This document shows, piece by piece, positions 31,581 through 40,183 of a stretch of 64,000 nt of DNA; position 1 is the stretch's first letter, and each line of letters starts with the position of its first letter. A model generated the notes under the pieces. It did not search any database, was not told where the DNA came from, and was given only the letters and a program-made list of their open reading frames with translations. The stretch is from contig MVRC01000015.1 in assembly GCA_002067865.1 (NCBI GenBank), positions 232,944-296,943 on the forward strand. Direction: 5' to 3'. The position numbers were made by a program, and so were the translations under genes. The DNA comes from Methanomassiliicoccales archaeon PtaU1.Bin124. Lineage in GTDB: Archaea; Thermoplasmatota; Thermoplasmata; Methanomassiliicoccales; UBA472.

Positions 31581-33179
31581 ATGTCCATCACATCCATGGG
31601 GACTGGGATCGCACCCACTGGCGATAAGAGCTTGAGGATAGTCAATCCTGCAACGCTTCTGCCATTTGGTGACGTTCAGTGCCATTCCCCCGATGACATC
31701 GGTCCAGCAATGGAACTGTCCCGGTCAGCGCAGGCCGAGTGGGCAGCACTGCCGCTCTCCAGCCGCATCTCCTTGCTTCAGCGGGCTCAGGACATCCTCA
31801 TGGAGCTCACACCTGACATCGTCAGGACGATCTGTCATGAGACGGGGAAGCCGCGGATCGAGGCCATGGCCAACGATGTGATGGCAGCGCTCAGTGTCGG
31901 GGATTATGCCATCGAGGCAGCGCCACAGGTGCTGAGGGGGGAGAAGTTGCATCTGGGTCGGATGCACGTGGCCTTCGCGGCCATGGGGCGTAGCTCTTAT
32001 ATCCAGCCCCGGCCGGTGGGCGTGGTGGGAATTGTGTCGCCCTGGAACTATCCTTTCGGGATACCCTATTCCCAGACGGCGATGGCCCTGGCAGCAGGCA
32101 ATTCTGTGATCATCAAACCCTCATCTTACACTCCGTTCAGTGCAATTCACATAGCCGATATCTTCGCCAAGGCCGGTGTCCCCAAAGGTCTGGTCCAGAC
32201 CATCATCGGTTCGGGCGGGACGTTGGGGTCCGCCCTGGTCCGTGCCGGTCCGGACAGGCTCATCTTCACTGGAAGCGGCAAGGTAGGAAGGGAGATCCTT
32301 ACCAATGCCGTACCGGGGCTCACACCAGTCACCTTGGAACTTAGCGGAAAGGACCCGTTGATCGTGCTAGACGATGCCGACCTCTCCAGGGCTGCCAGGG
32401 CGGCCGTCTGGGGCTCGTTCGTCAACGCCGGTCAGACCTGCGCGGCGGTCAAGCGGATATTGGTCCACGAAAAGGTGCTGGACCAGTTCAACAAATTGTT
32501 GCTGGAGCAGGTATCCAAGCTTCGCCTTGGGTGGGGTTGGGACGACCCCGAGATTTCGATGGGGCCGCTCATCAATGGCTGGGCCGCGAACGAGGTCGAC
32601 GGGATGGTATCGAGGGCGGTGTCATTCGGTGCCAAGATCGCCCACGGTGGGAAAAGACCTTCTGGCCTGAATCGGAATTTCTATGAGCCGACGATAATAA
32701 CCGACGTCGATAGGAAGGCAGAGGTCAGCCAGGGCGAGATATTCGGACCATTGGTCGTCGTGCTCCCCTTCACCGATCCAGATGATGCCATCGAAGCCGC
32801 GAACGATTGCATCTATGCATTGGCCGGCTCCATCTGGACCAATGACCTGAGGAAGGGAAGGGAATTGGCCGGGAGGATGCCTGGGGGCAGCATCATCGTC
32901 AACAATGTCTCGTACAGTTACGGCCTCGGAGCCACCCCCTGGGGCGGCAGCAGGGAGAGCGGCTTCGGCCGTACGCATGGGGACCTCGGGTTCGCAGAGC
33001 TGGTCGAGGCGCAGCATATCCATGTGGACAAGGGCGGCTTCACCAGGGATGTCTGGTGGTCACCCTACGGGAAGGAAGGCCTGGACCGCGTGAATGACAC
33101 GATCACTGGTTTGTTCGGAAGGACCTCATGGGCTTCGATGATGGCCCTGCTCCGGGTGCGCCGTTCCATGAAGAAGTGA
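31581..33179 (+). CDS. NAD(P)-dependent aldehyde dehydrogenase
   Basis: A 532-residue ALDH-superfamily enzyme that oxidises an aldehyde to the acid. The general base Glu is in LELSGKDP near 253 and the nucleophile Cys287 in AGQTCAAVKR. The Rossmann block GIVSPWNYPFGIP and the C-terminal PWGGSRESGFGRTHG are typical. It resembles succinate-semialdehyde dehydrogenase-like members, but the substrate is not determined. The C-terminal 40 residues (after VDKGGFTRDVWW) extend past the usual end and look amphipathic. The gene ends directly against the convergent geranylgeranyl reductase gene, with stops adjacent. Confidence 0.88.
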   Translation: MSITSMGTGIAPTGDKSLRIVNPATLLPFGDVQCHSPDDIGPAMELSRSAQAEWAALPLSSRISLLQRAQDILMELTPDIVRTICHETGKPRIEAMANDVMAALSVGDYAIEAAPQVLRGEKLHLGRMHVAFAAMGRSSYIQPRPVGVVGIVSPWNYPFGIPYSQTAMALAAGNSVIIKPSSYTPFSAIHIADIFAKAGVPKGLVQTIIGSGGTLGSALVRAGPDRLIFTGSGKVGREILTNAVPGLTPVTLELSGKDPLIVLDDADLSRAARAAVWGSFVNAGQTCAAVKRILVHEKVLDQFNKLLLEQVSKLRLGWGWDDPEISMGPLINGWAANEVDGMVSRAVSFGAKIAHGGKRPSGLNRNFYEPTIITDVDRKAEVSQGEIFGPLVVVLPFTDPDDAIEAANDCIYALAGSIWTNDLRKGRELAGRMPGGSIIVNNVSYSYGLGATPWGGSRESGFGRTHGDLGFAELVEAQHIHVDKGGFTRDVWWSPYGKEGLDRVNDTITGLFGRTSWASMMALLRVRRSMKK

Positions 33180-34397
33180 TCACCGGCGGATGCCAGTCAG
33201 CTTGATGGGCTTGCCGCTCTCCCTGATCCTTTGTCGCATCATGGCCATGAGCGTTCTCCCGTCCGGCACGGAATCCATCATGACCATGTCCTCCTCACCG
33301 ATCAGCTCGTTCATGATCATGACGGAGATGATCGATTTCTGCGAGTCGCTCAGGTCCGGCATTTCCCAGACCATTACCAGCGCATCCCTCAGATCGGAGC
33401 CGAGGGTCATCTCCTCCCCCATGATCTCCCTGACGGCCCCATCATATGATTCCAGCTCGGAGTCGTTCTTCGCGGCCCCGGCGATCCGGCCGGCGATGCC
33501 TCCGCAGATGTAGGAAGGCATGATGCCTTCGCCCACGAACGCCAGTGTCTGGCCTGCTGCGTCTCCGGCGAAAAGGACGTTTCCCATGACCGGTCCGCCC
33601 TCGAAGCCAGGGACCGGAGCGTCGCCTGTCTTCACTTCCAACACCTTGTCCGCGTCGAAATAGTTGGAAACGACCGGATGCTCATTGATCCAATCAGAAA
33701 GGAACTCCCTGCGGGAGGCCGATCTGCCTACCAGCCCCAGGCCCACGTTCGCCCTGTACTGTCCCTTGGGTATGATCCAGCCATAACCAAGCCCTATCTC
33801 CGGTTCGATGAAGATCTGCATGCATGGAGGGAGCCGCTTCTTCGCCACCATTTCGTACTCTACGCCGCTGGCGATGCTGTCCCCGCGATATTCCTCCTTG
33901 CCCATCGCCTTGGCCACGGTGGAATGGACCCCATCCGCTGCCACGATGAACCGGGGCTTCAGCTCGACGTCCTTTCCCCGATGGCGGAGCTGAACCGATG
34001 TGATGCGTCCGTCCTCGACCTCAGCATCCACCAGACGGCAATCCGCCTGCACGTCCGAACCATGCTGCGCCGCCTCCATGGCCAGATGCTTGTCGAATAT
34101 CTTCCTCTCCACCGTGGCGCTGCGCCAGTATGGTGAACGGTTATCGACATAGGCCTTCCGGTCCACAACGAACCTGGTATAGTTCTGCCTGGCGCATATG
34201 GCATGGGGGGGAAGCTTGATCCCCGCCGTTTCAACGACCGATAGACCCACGACCTCCCCGCACTGCACCGGGGTGCCGATCTCCTTCTTCCGGTCGATCA
34301 TCAATGTCCGCGCCCCGATCTGCGCCGCAGCCCTCGCAGCACCCGATCCAGCCGGTCCCGCCCCTACCACCAGTACATCGATCTCCTTCTGCTTCAC
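33180..34397 (-). CDS. Geranylgeranyl reductase family protein 1 (archaeal lipid saturation)
   Basis: A 405-residue FAD enzyme of the digeranylgeranylglycerophospholipid reductase family, which saturates isoprenoid chains of archaeal membrane lipids. The FAD motif VVGAGPAGSGAARAA is at 10-24, QCGEVVG follows at about 45-51, and LFAGDAAGQTLAFVGEG holds the second FAD contact. Most archaea have several paralogs with different substrates (lipids, quinones, chlorophyll-type prenyls). This one overlaps a second paralog by 4 nt upstream, so the two are coupled. Confidence 0.88.
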   Translation of the reverse strand: MKQKEIDVLVVGAGPAGSGAARAAAQIGARTLMIDRKKEIGTPVQCGEVVGLSVVETAGIKLPPHAICARQNYTRFVVDRKAYVDNRSPYWRSATVERKIFDKHLAMEAAQHGSDVQADCRLVDAEVEDGRITSVQLRHRGKDVELKPRFIVAADGVHSTVAKAMGKEEYRGDSIASGVEYEMVAKKRLPPCMQIFIEPEIGLGYGWIIPKGQYRANVGLGLVGRSASRREFLSDWINEHPVVSNYFDADKVLEVKTGDAPVPGFEGGPVMGNVLFAGDAAGQTLAFVGEGIMPSYICGGIAGRIAGAAKNDSELESYDGAVREIMGEEMTLGSDLRDALVMVWEMPDLSDSQKSIISVMIMNELIGEEDMVMMDSVPDGRTLMAMMRQRIRESGKPIKLTGIRR

Positions 34398-35518
34398 CAG
34401 CCCACCTTCATTGACATTCCAAATGAACGATAGACGTCACGATATCTTGGCCTGGAGAGGACCGCCCATGCGACCCTTCCTGCCGAAAATCCCCTCCTGA
34501 ACGGCTCCATCGAGTTCTCCAGGTCCTCGTTGCTCATGGCGGAGAGCTTTTCATAGCCCTGCCAGAAACAGCGGTGTACATATTCGGACCCTTTCCAAGC
34601 CCTCTGATAGGCCGAAAGGTCCCCTTTGACCACCGCGTCAGCCGCCATGTTTCCTGCTGCGAACGCGATACGTATCCCCCCGAAAGTGATGGGATTGACC
34701 TGTCCGGCCGCATCCCCGACCAATGCCACCTTATCCCTGACCAGTTCCGGAACCTCGCCCACCGGTATGACGCGTCGATGCTTCTCCAGTGCTGCTTCGG
34801 GCCGCGGATAGGTATCTTTGGGAAAACCGGTGCGCACATGCTGGCCGCTCGGGAACCGCCAGCGATATCCTCCCCCGAAGCGCTGGTCGTAGAAGAACTC
34901 GATGACCTCTTGGTCCATGCTCTCCTCCACCACATACTGCTCCGCCCAGATCATCTGGCGAGGGGAACTGCTGAACAGCTCTGTCCGGGTCCTGGAGTTC
35001 GCCCCGTCCGCCGCTATCAGCCACTTAGACCTGATCTCGCGACCATCCTGAAGGGCGATCATCACTGCCCCCTTCTCCTGCGAGATATGCAATGTCTCGC
35101 CCTGGATGAGGGTCCCGCCCTTGCCGATAAATTCCCTGATGGCAGCTGAGAGCATCTTCGGGCGATCGATGATGTAACCGTCTATCCTCGAAGTGACTGT
35201 GATGTCGCCAGGATAATGCTCCACCGCCCGGGCGATTCTATGGACCTTGAAGGATGTGGTGTCGAGGTCGATCAACCCCAGCCCCTCGGCGGAGATGCCC
35301 TCCCCGCACATGCGGTGATATTTGATATGGTTCTCCGGCTCCAACCGTTCGATGATGGCCACGTCCCAATCGGGCCTCAGCTTCTTGACCCTCAGCGCGG
35401 CGGCGCATCCCGCCGGACCAGAACCGATGACGACCAGGTCATGCAGCGGCAGCGCTACCCCTCCAGACCGAATATCTTTCCACGAACGAGTAACCCAGAT
35501 CGAAGCCCAGGAATGCAA
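34394..35518 (-). CDS. Geranylgeranyl reductase family protein 2, start codon uncertain
   Basis: A second FAD-dependent prenyl reductase paralog: HDLVVIGSGPAGCAAAL at the N-terminus, RMCGEGISAEGLGL, and ALVGDAAGQVNPITFGGIR. The longest frame starts at TTG 35518, well inside the upstream membrane-protein gene, and adds about 20 residues not expected in the family. No ATG, GTG or TTG lies between there and the FAD motif. A strong GGAGG site lies 7 nt before an in-frame CTG at 35452 (LPLHDLVV), which would give the normal N-terminus, so a CTG start is likely. It is coupled to paralog 1 and to the upstream membrane protein. Confidence 0.82.
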   Translation of the reverse strand: MHSWASIWVTRSWKDIRSGGVALPLHDLVVIGSGPAGCAAALRVKKLRPDWDVAIIERLEPENHIKYHRMCGEGISAEGLGLIDLDTTSFKVHRIARAVEHYPGDITVTSRIDGYIIDRPKMLSAAIREFIGKGGTLIQGETLHISQEKGAVMIALQDGREIRSKWLIAADGANSRTRTELFSSSPRQMIWAEQYVVEESMDQEVIEFFYDQRFGGGYRWRFPSGQHVRTGFPKDTYPRPEAALEKHRRVIPVGEVPELVRDKVALVGDAAGQVNPITFGGIRIAFAAGNMAADAVVKGDLSAYQRAWKGSEYVHRCFWQGYEKLSAMSNEDLENSMEPFRRGFSAGRVAWAVLSRPRYRDVYRSFGMSMKVGW

Positions 35519-36113
35519 AGAAGTACATGTAGGACGGGAGCAGGGAGGTGATGCACAATACCAGGACCGCCAGTTTCAATACCGGCCTCTCTTTCATCAA
35601 GGAATTGAGCCATCCCTTCGACGGAGACCTGTCCGCCCTATCGCTGACGAGCTCGTCCGCGTATGCCGCCAGGAACACCACGATAATTCCGATTATGCTC
35701 GCGTTACCGGGGTAGTTCACGAAGGAAAGCAGTCCGATGGCCCCGGCCACTAGGAACCCTGCCTTGAACGCCACGTTATCGTACTTGGCGGCGAGAAGCA
35801 ATGCCAGCAGCAGTCCGATGAAGATCGTGGCGGAACCAGGGTCGTAGAATATCAAACCCCCCATCCAGATGCCGCAGGGCACAGCTATGGTCTTCGATAC
35901 CTTCTGATCGAAAACGCCATCATCGAAGGACCTGTCACCGTACTTTATGAGCATGCCCAGGCTGACGAACGAGAAAGGGATGATGATCTGGACGAGGGCC
36001 TCAATATGATCGAACCACAGTCCATGCATTATCGCGATGACTGTAACGGCCAGCGTTGCCAAGCCATATGCCAACGTAGCCCTCTTCGATCTCACGCTCT
36101 CCGTCATGATCAT
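35439..36113 (-). CDS. Polytopic membrane protein encoded with the prenyl reductases
   Basis: A protein of about 224 residues with seven or so hydrophobic helices and a polar segment DRSPSKGWLNSLMKERP before the last two. Motif-like polar stretches are YGDRSFDDGVF and FLAAYADELVSDRAD. I do not recognise the family. It is the first gene of a three-gene leftward unit with two geranylgeranyl reductases, so a role in isoprenoid or membrane-lipid metabolism is a reasonable guess. ATG 36113 is chosen because TATA-like CTAAATCATTAAG lies about 40 nt upstream; ATG 36107 is equally possible. Confidence 0.7.
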   Translation of the reverse strand: MIMTESVRSKRATLAYGLATLAVTVIAIMHGLWFDHIEALVQIIIPFSFVSLGMLIKYGDRSFDDGVFDQKVSKTIAVPCGIWMGGLIFYDPGSATIFIGLLLALLLAAKYDNVAFKAGFLVAGAIGLLSFVNYPGNASIIGIIVVFLAAYADELVSDRADRSPSKGWLNSLMKERPVLKLAVLVLCITSLLPSYMYFFAFLGFDLGYSFVERYSVWRGSAAAA

Positions 36114-36194
36114 TTCCGAGCGAGCGGTAACCAACACGCGGGCACTTAATGATTTAGAAAAAATGGGGGAAGGGGTTTGGACTGAGCGATCGTT

Positions 36195-37637
36195 TCAGCA
36201 ATCGTAGTAGAGGTAGAACTCCCAGGGGTGGGGGCGGAGACGGATCGCATCGTTCTCCTTGGTCCTCTTGTAGTCGATCCAGGTCTCGACGAAGTCTTCG
36301 GTGAACACGTCGCCCTGGGTAAGGAAGGCATGGTCCGACTCGAGGGCCTCCAGGGACTTCTCGAGGCTGCCTGGTACCTGCCTGATGCCCTTAGCCTCAT
36401 CGGCGGACAGCTCGAACAGGTCCATGTCGTGGGGCTCGCCCGGGTTGATCTTCCTCTTGATGCCGTCGAGGCCGGCCATGAGCATGGCGGCGAAGGCCAG
36501 ATATGGGTTGCTGGTGCAGTCTGGGGGTCTGTACTCGATGCGCTTGGCCTTGGGATTCTTGCTGTACATGGGCACGCGGATCGCAGCGGACCGGTTGCTC
36601 ATGGAGTAAACCAGGTTGACCGGCGCTTCGAACCCTGGCACTAGGCGGCGGTAGGAGTTGGTCGAGGGGGACGTCAGCGCCAGCAGTGCAGGCGAGTGCT
36701 CCAGCAGGCCGCCGATGTAGTATAAGGCGGTCTGGCTCAGTTGGGCATAGCCCTTCTCGTCGAAGAACAGGTTCTTCCCGTCCTTTGACAAGGACTGGTG
36801 GACATGCATGCCTGTACCGTTGTCCCCGAACAGGGGCTTTGGCATGAACGTCAAGGTCTTGCCGAACTCGTGGGCGGTGTTCTTCAGGATGTACTTGTAG
36901 AGCATGACCTCATCGGCCTTCCTCGTAAGGTTGGCGAACCTGGTGCCAATCTCGCACTGCCCTGCGGTGGCGACCTCATGGTGATGCACTTCACACTCTA
37001 TGCCAGCCTCTTCCAGGCGTATGACGCACTCGGAACGGAAGTCCTGCAATGTGTCGACCGGCGGGACCGGGAAGTAACCCTCCTTGTTGCGCGGACGGTG
37101 GCCCAGGTTCTGGGTGCCGTTCCTGCCGGAGTTCCATATACCCTCCTCGGAATCGATCTCGTAGTAACCAGTGTGCTGGTTCTGATCGAAGTTGACGGAA
37201 TCGAACACGAAGAACTCCAGTTCTGGACCGAAGTATGAAACATCGGCCACCTTGATCGACTTGAGGTACTGCTCGGCCTTCTGCGCGATATAACGCGGGT
37301 CTCGCTCGAAACGCTTCTTTGTGAGCGGGTGGGCGACATCGCAGATGAGGGACAGCGTAGGCACTTCAAGGCAGGGGTCCACTATGGCGGAGTCCGGGTC
37401 CGGAAGCAATACCATGTCGCTCTCATTGATATGGGTGAAACCGCGGATGCTCGATCCGTCGAAGCCGTGCCCCTCATCGAACTTGCTCTCGTCCAGGACC
37501 CTGGCCGGGACCGAGACATGCTGCAGGATGCCCGGCATGTCGATGAACTTGAAGTCCACCATCTTCACGTCCTTTGCCAAGTTGATGGCATTGGCTACCT
37601 TGTCCTCGTACTTCTCAGCGCCTTTCTTGTTTGCCAT
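36195..37637 (-). CDS. glnA: Glutamine synthetase type I
   Basis: Makes glutamine from glutamate, ammonia and ATP (EC 6.3.1.2), the main ammonium-assimilation step. At 480 residues it has GSI-beta-like length. The N-terminal latch GFDGSSIRGF, the metal/ATP block FGPELEFFVFD, HHEVATAGQCEIGTRF, NGTGMHVHQS and VNLVYSMSNRSAAIRVP are intact. At the position of the adenylylated Tyr of enteric GS the sequence reads MDLFEL, so Phe408 replaces Tyr and adenylylation is excluded. Control is therefore by other means, such as transcription or 2-oxoglutarate/PII-type effectors. The nearest good TATA lies about 250 nt upstream. Confidence 0.95.
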   Translation of the reverse strand: MANKKGAEKYEDKVANAINLAKDVKMVDFKFIDMPGILQHVSVPARVLDESKFDEGHGFDGSSIRGFTHINESDMVLLPDPDSAIVDPCLEVPTLSLICDVAHPLTKKRFERDPRYIAQKAEQYLKSIKVADVSYFGPELEFFVFDSVNFDQNQHTGYYEIDSEEGIWNSGRNGTQNLGHRPRNKEGYFPVPPVDTLQDFRSECVIRLEEAGIECEVHHHEVATAGQCEIGTRFANLTRKADEVMLYKYILKNTAHEFGKTLTFMPKPLFGDNGTGMHVHQSLSKDGKNLFFDEKGYAQLSQTALYYIGGLLEHSPALLALTSPSTNSYRRLVPGFEAPVNLVYSMSNRSAAIRVPMYSKNPKAKRIEYRPPDCTSNPYLAFAAMLMAGLDGIKRKINPGEPHDMDLFELSADEAKGIRQVPGSLEKSLEALESDHAFLTQGDVFTEDFVETWIDYKRTKENDAIRLRPHPWEFYLYYDC

Positions 37638-37883
37638 TATTTCCTCACACTCTTTTTAATGTCCTCAAGGGCGGACCGATCGCCCGCCTTCGGGGCCGCT
37701 CTACATCGTTCTTCGAGGCCTCCGGCGTCGCTTGTCCCCTTCGCTTTCAGGGAAATTCACCCTTGGGGCGGGGTTGTCCTTAGTGATGGCCAGATGACCG
37801 TTTTGTTGCGGCCCTCTGTCCACCGTTCGAACAATGTAAGCGTACCTCGTAGGAATCACGGCAGAGTGTGGTAGACAAATCAA

Positions 37884-37895
37884 CAATATAAATTT
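37884..37895 (-). promoter_or_regulatory. Probable TATA box of glnA with long leader
   Basis: The minus strand reads AAATTTATATTG. Transcription would start near 37860, giving a glnA leader of about 220 nt, long for an archaeon. Confidence 0.4.
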
Positions 37896-38057
37896 TATTT
37901 ACTCGACATTCATCTTATGTTTGATTCAATCTGTATTCAATTGTCCAAACAGAATGGGCATGATATGGCAGATTCAGGCATCTTAATACAGGAACTTTTC
38001 ATCTATCTGGACGCGGGCTGACCTTCATCACGTGGTTTCGGTTTTTTATTACCCGAT

Positions 38058-38072
38058 CATTTTCCGAAAATG
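38058..38072. promoter_or_regulatory. 15-bp palindrome directly upstream of the tyrS TATA box
   Basis: CATTTTC-C-GAAAATG is a perfect inverted repeat around one central base. It ends at the edge of the TATA box at 38074-38081, where a regulator would block or assist TBP/TFB. It is the best candidate operator in the window. Confidence 0.5.
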
Positions 38073-38073
38073 G

Positions 38074-38081
38074 ATTATAAC
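38074..38081 (+). promoter_or_regulatory. TATA box of tyrS
   Basis: ATTATAAC is centred 29-30 nt before ATG 38108, so the message is nearly leaderless. Confidence 0.55.
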
Positions 38082-38107
38082 AGACAGTCGATTGTAGGGC
38101 GATTCGC

Positions 38108-39166
38108 ATGGACCTAGAGACCAGATATCAATTGGTAGCGAGGAACACTGAGGAGATAGTCACGCCGGAGGATCTGCGCCAGCTTCTGGCGACGAAAGAG
38201 AGGCCGACGGGCTATATCGGTTTCGAGCCCTCCGGTCTGGCCCACATCGGGTGGATGGTCTGTGCCCAGAAGGTCAAGAACTTTGTCGAGGCCGACTTCG
38301 ACTTCATCGTCTTCCTGGCCGACTGGCATGCATACCTGAACGACAAGTTGGGCGGGGACCTCAACAATATCCGCATCTGTGCCAAGTACATGGAGGATTG
38401 CTTCGAGGCTCTGGGCGTGCCCCGAGACAGGATCCGGTTCATCCTTGCCAGCGACCTGATGGATGACATCGAATACTGGGAGAAGGTGATGAAGATCGGT
38501 AAGGTCTCCAGCCTGACCAGGGTAAAGCGCTGCCTGACCATCATGGGCAGGAACGAGGACGAGGCGGAGATGGACTCCTCCAAGACCCTTTACCCATTAT
38601 TGCAGGCAGCTGACATATTCCAGATGGATGTGGACGTGGCCTATGCCGGGATGGACCAGAGAAAGGCCCACATGCTGGCACGGGAGGCGGCGGACAAGCT
38701 AAAGTGGAAGAAGGCGGTAGCCATCCACACCCCCCTGATCTCCAGCTTGAAGGGCGGGAACCGGATGGACCCCCTGGCTTCTAAGATGTCCAAGAGCGAC
38801 CCGGACAATGGAATTCTCATCCATGATGCGCCGGAGGACATCAAGAGGAAGATGGGCAAGGCGTTCTGCCCGCCCGAGGCGGAGGGAAATCCAGTACTGG
38901 ACATCGCCAAGTTCATCCTGTTCGAGAGGATCGAAGTGATGGTCATCAAGCGGCCGGAGAAGTTCGGGGGGAACCTTTCATTCTCATCCTACTCCGAGCT
39001 GGAGTCGACCTATCTTGCCGGAAAGCTGCACCCTATGGACCTGAAGAACGGTGTGGCCGAGACCCTGGCAGAGGTCCTGGCGCCAACCCGGGAATACTTC
39101 CACAAACATCCGGAGAACTACGAGAAGGTCAAGTCGGTCATCGCAGGGCTCAAGTCCCTGCGTTGA
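38108..39166 (+). CDS. tyrS: Tyrosyl-tRNA synthetase
   Basis: Charges tRNA-Tyr (EC 6.1.1.1). The class I signature LAHIGW (HIGH equivalent) is at about 44-49, with the tyrosine pocket IGFEPSG just before it. KMSKSDP lies near 225-231. At 352 residues it lacks the bacterial S4 domain and is of archaeal/eukaryotic type, with helical anticodon-binding sequence at the end. It stands alone with its own promoter, next to a palindrome that may bind a regulator, and ends at a T-rich terminator inside the convergent DHH gene. Confidence 0.95.
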   Translation: MDLETRYQLVARNTEEIVTPEDLRQLLATKERPTGYIGFEPSGLAHIGWMVCAQKVKNFVEADFDFIVFLADWHAYLNDKLGGDLNNIRICAKYMEDCFEALGVPRDRIRFILASDLMDDIEYWEKVMKIGKVSSLTRVKRCLTIMGRNEDEAEMDSSKTLYPLLQAADIFQMDVDVAYAGMDQRKAHMLAREAADKLKWKKAVAIHTPLISSLKGGNRMDPLASKMSKSDPDNGILIHDAPEDIKRKMGKAFCPPEAEGNPVLDIAKFILFERIEVMVIKRPEKFGGNLSFSSYSELESTYLAGKLHPMDLKNGVAETLAEVLAPTREYFHKHPENYEKVKSVIAGLKSLR

Positions 39167-39169
39167 ACC

Positions 39170-39181
39170 ATTTTATTTTTT
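39170..39181 (+). terminator. T-rich terminator of tyrS
   Basis: ATTTTATTTTTT follows 4 nt behind the tyrS stop and overlaps the 3' end of the convergent DHH gene. Confidence 0.5.
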
Positions 39182-40129
39182 ATCAGCGTTAAGGCCACGG
39201 AGGAAGTCCATGGCCTTGGACATGCACATGTTCGCAATGGCCTCGGCATCGCCGACACCGGTCATTCCAGCTGCCCCGGGATGGCCGCCGCCCTCGCAGC
39301 TCGTATCCCTGCCGATGTCCTCCAGCAGCTTTCCTAGATGCAGCCCAGCCCTGACCATGTCCTGTCTGGTCCTGGCGCTCAGGCGGAACGATTCGTCCCG
39401 CTGGGAGACTACGAACGCAATGTCCGCCCCGAGGGACAACATGCCCTTACACACAGAGCTCTCGAACGAACTGCCCAGCGATACAGCGACGATATACTGC
39501 CCAACGCGTTCGAACCGCATCCTCTGGCCGCCTTTCAGGACCGCGATGCGCTCCGATACGTCCGGCTCCATGTCCGTCAGGTCGAAGACCTCGTCCACGT
39601 CGATCTTCGCCAGCGACATCAGCTGAGAGAAATCCCCTAGCAATTGGGCGGTGGCATAACGGAAATGGCCGCTGTCCGTGACCATTCCCGATAAGAGCGC
39701 CAGACCGGCATCGCGAGATACGACCACCCCCGCCTCCTTGAGCAGCTGGAACACCAGTTCCGCGCAACTGCGCCTGGTATCATCACAGAAGTATTGGCAG
39801 TTGGACCACCTCTCATTCCTTGCATGATGGTCGATGATGATCCAATCTTCATCGGGCAGGTTCATCTGGCCCAGCTGTTCTGGGGAGGATGTATCGACCA
39901 CCAGGACGGCATCATAGGCCCCCAGGTCCGCCCGGGACAACGGCTCATAGCCGAACTTGCGCGCGACGACCTTGGCGATGCGGTCCAAACCTTCCGGAGC
40001 ACAGATGTCCACATCGGGAAAGCTGACCTTCAGGGCATATGCCGACCCGAATGCGTCGGGGTCGGCATTCCCGTGTATCAGTACGAGCTTCCTGCCCTCA
40101 GGAAGGCGGGATAAAACGCTCTCGAACAT
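39173..40129 (-). CDS. DHH/DHHA1 family phosphoesterase
   Basis: A 318-residue two-domain phosphoesterase. DHH-domain metal ligands are visible in HGNADPDA (19-26), DTSSPEQL, IDHHARN and SGMVTDSGHFRYAT. The DHHA1 domain ends in CEGGGHPGAAGMTG. Relatives are NrnA-like oligoribonucleases/pAp phosphatases and archaeal RecJ-like exonucleases. The short length argues against full RecJ and favours oligonucleotide or pAp hydrolysis. It is the last gene on the left of the exosome superoperon, which fits RNA turnover. Confidence 0.85.
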   Translation of the reverse strand: MFESVLSRLPEGRKLVLIHGNADPDAFGSAYALKVSFPDVDICAPEGLDRIAKVVARKFGYEPLSRADLGAYDAVLVVDTSSPEQLGQMNLPDEDWIIIDHHARNERWSNCQYFCDDTRRSCAELVFQLLKEAGVVVSRDAGLALLSGMVTDSGHFRYATAQLLGDFSQLMSLAKIDVDEVFDLTDMEPDVSERIAVLKGGQRMRFERVGQYIVAVSLGSSFESSVCKGMLSLGADIAFVVSQRDESFRLSARTRQDMVRAGLHLGKLLEDIGRDTSCEGGGHPGAAGMTGVGDAEAIANMCMSKAMDFLRGLNADKK

Positions 40130-40183
40130 GAACGTGCGATGACCGTGGCGTTCAAAGAAGAATTATGGTAAAGTGGTTTGGGT

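Larger units (their letters stand above)
37638..38107. other. 470-nt divergent intergenic region between glnA and tyrS
   Basis: The half near glnA (37638-37880) is GC-rich and codes for nothing convincing. An AT-rich core at 37881-37905 contains back-to-back TATA-like sequences usable on either strand. To the right, a 34-codon ORF (37917-38021, MFDSICIQLS...) starts about 30 nt behind a plus-strand TATA, but nothing else supports it. The last 60 nt hold the palindrome at 38058-38072 and the tyrS TATA box. No tRNA or known riboswitch is recognisable. Confidence 0.6.

Noticed and set aside
37917..38021. A 34-codon ORF (MFDSICIQLS...) behind a TATA-like sequence
   Set aside because: It shares TATGTTTGATTCA with 47458-47470 at a similar distance from a TATA-like box, but a 13-base match is expected by chance in a window of this size and no other support exists.
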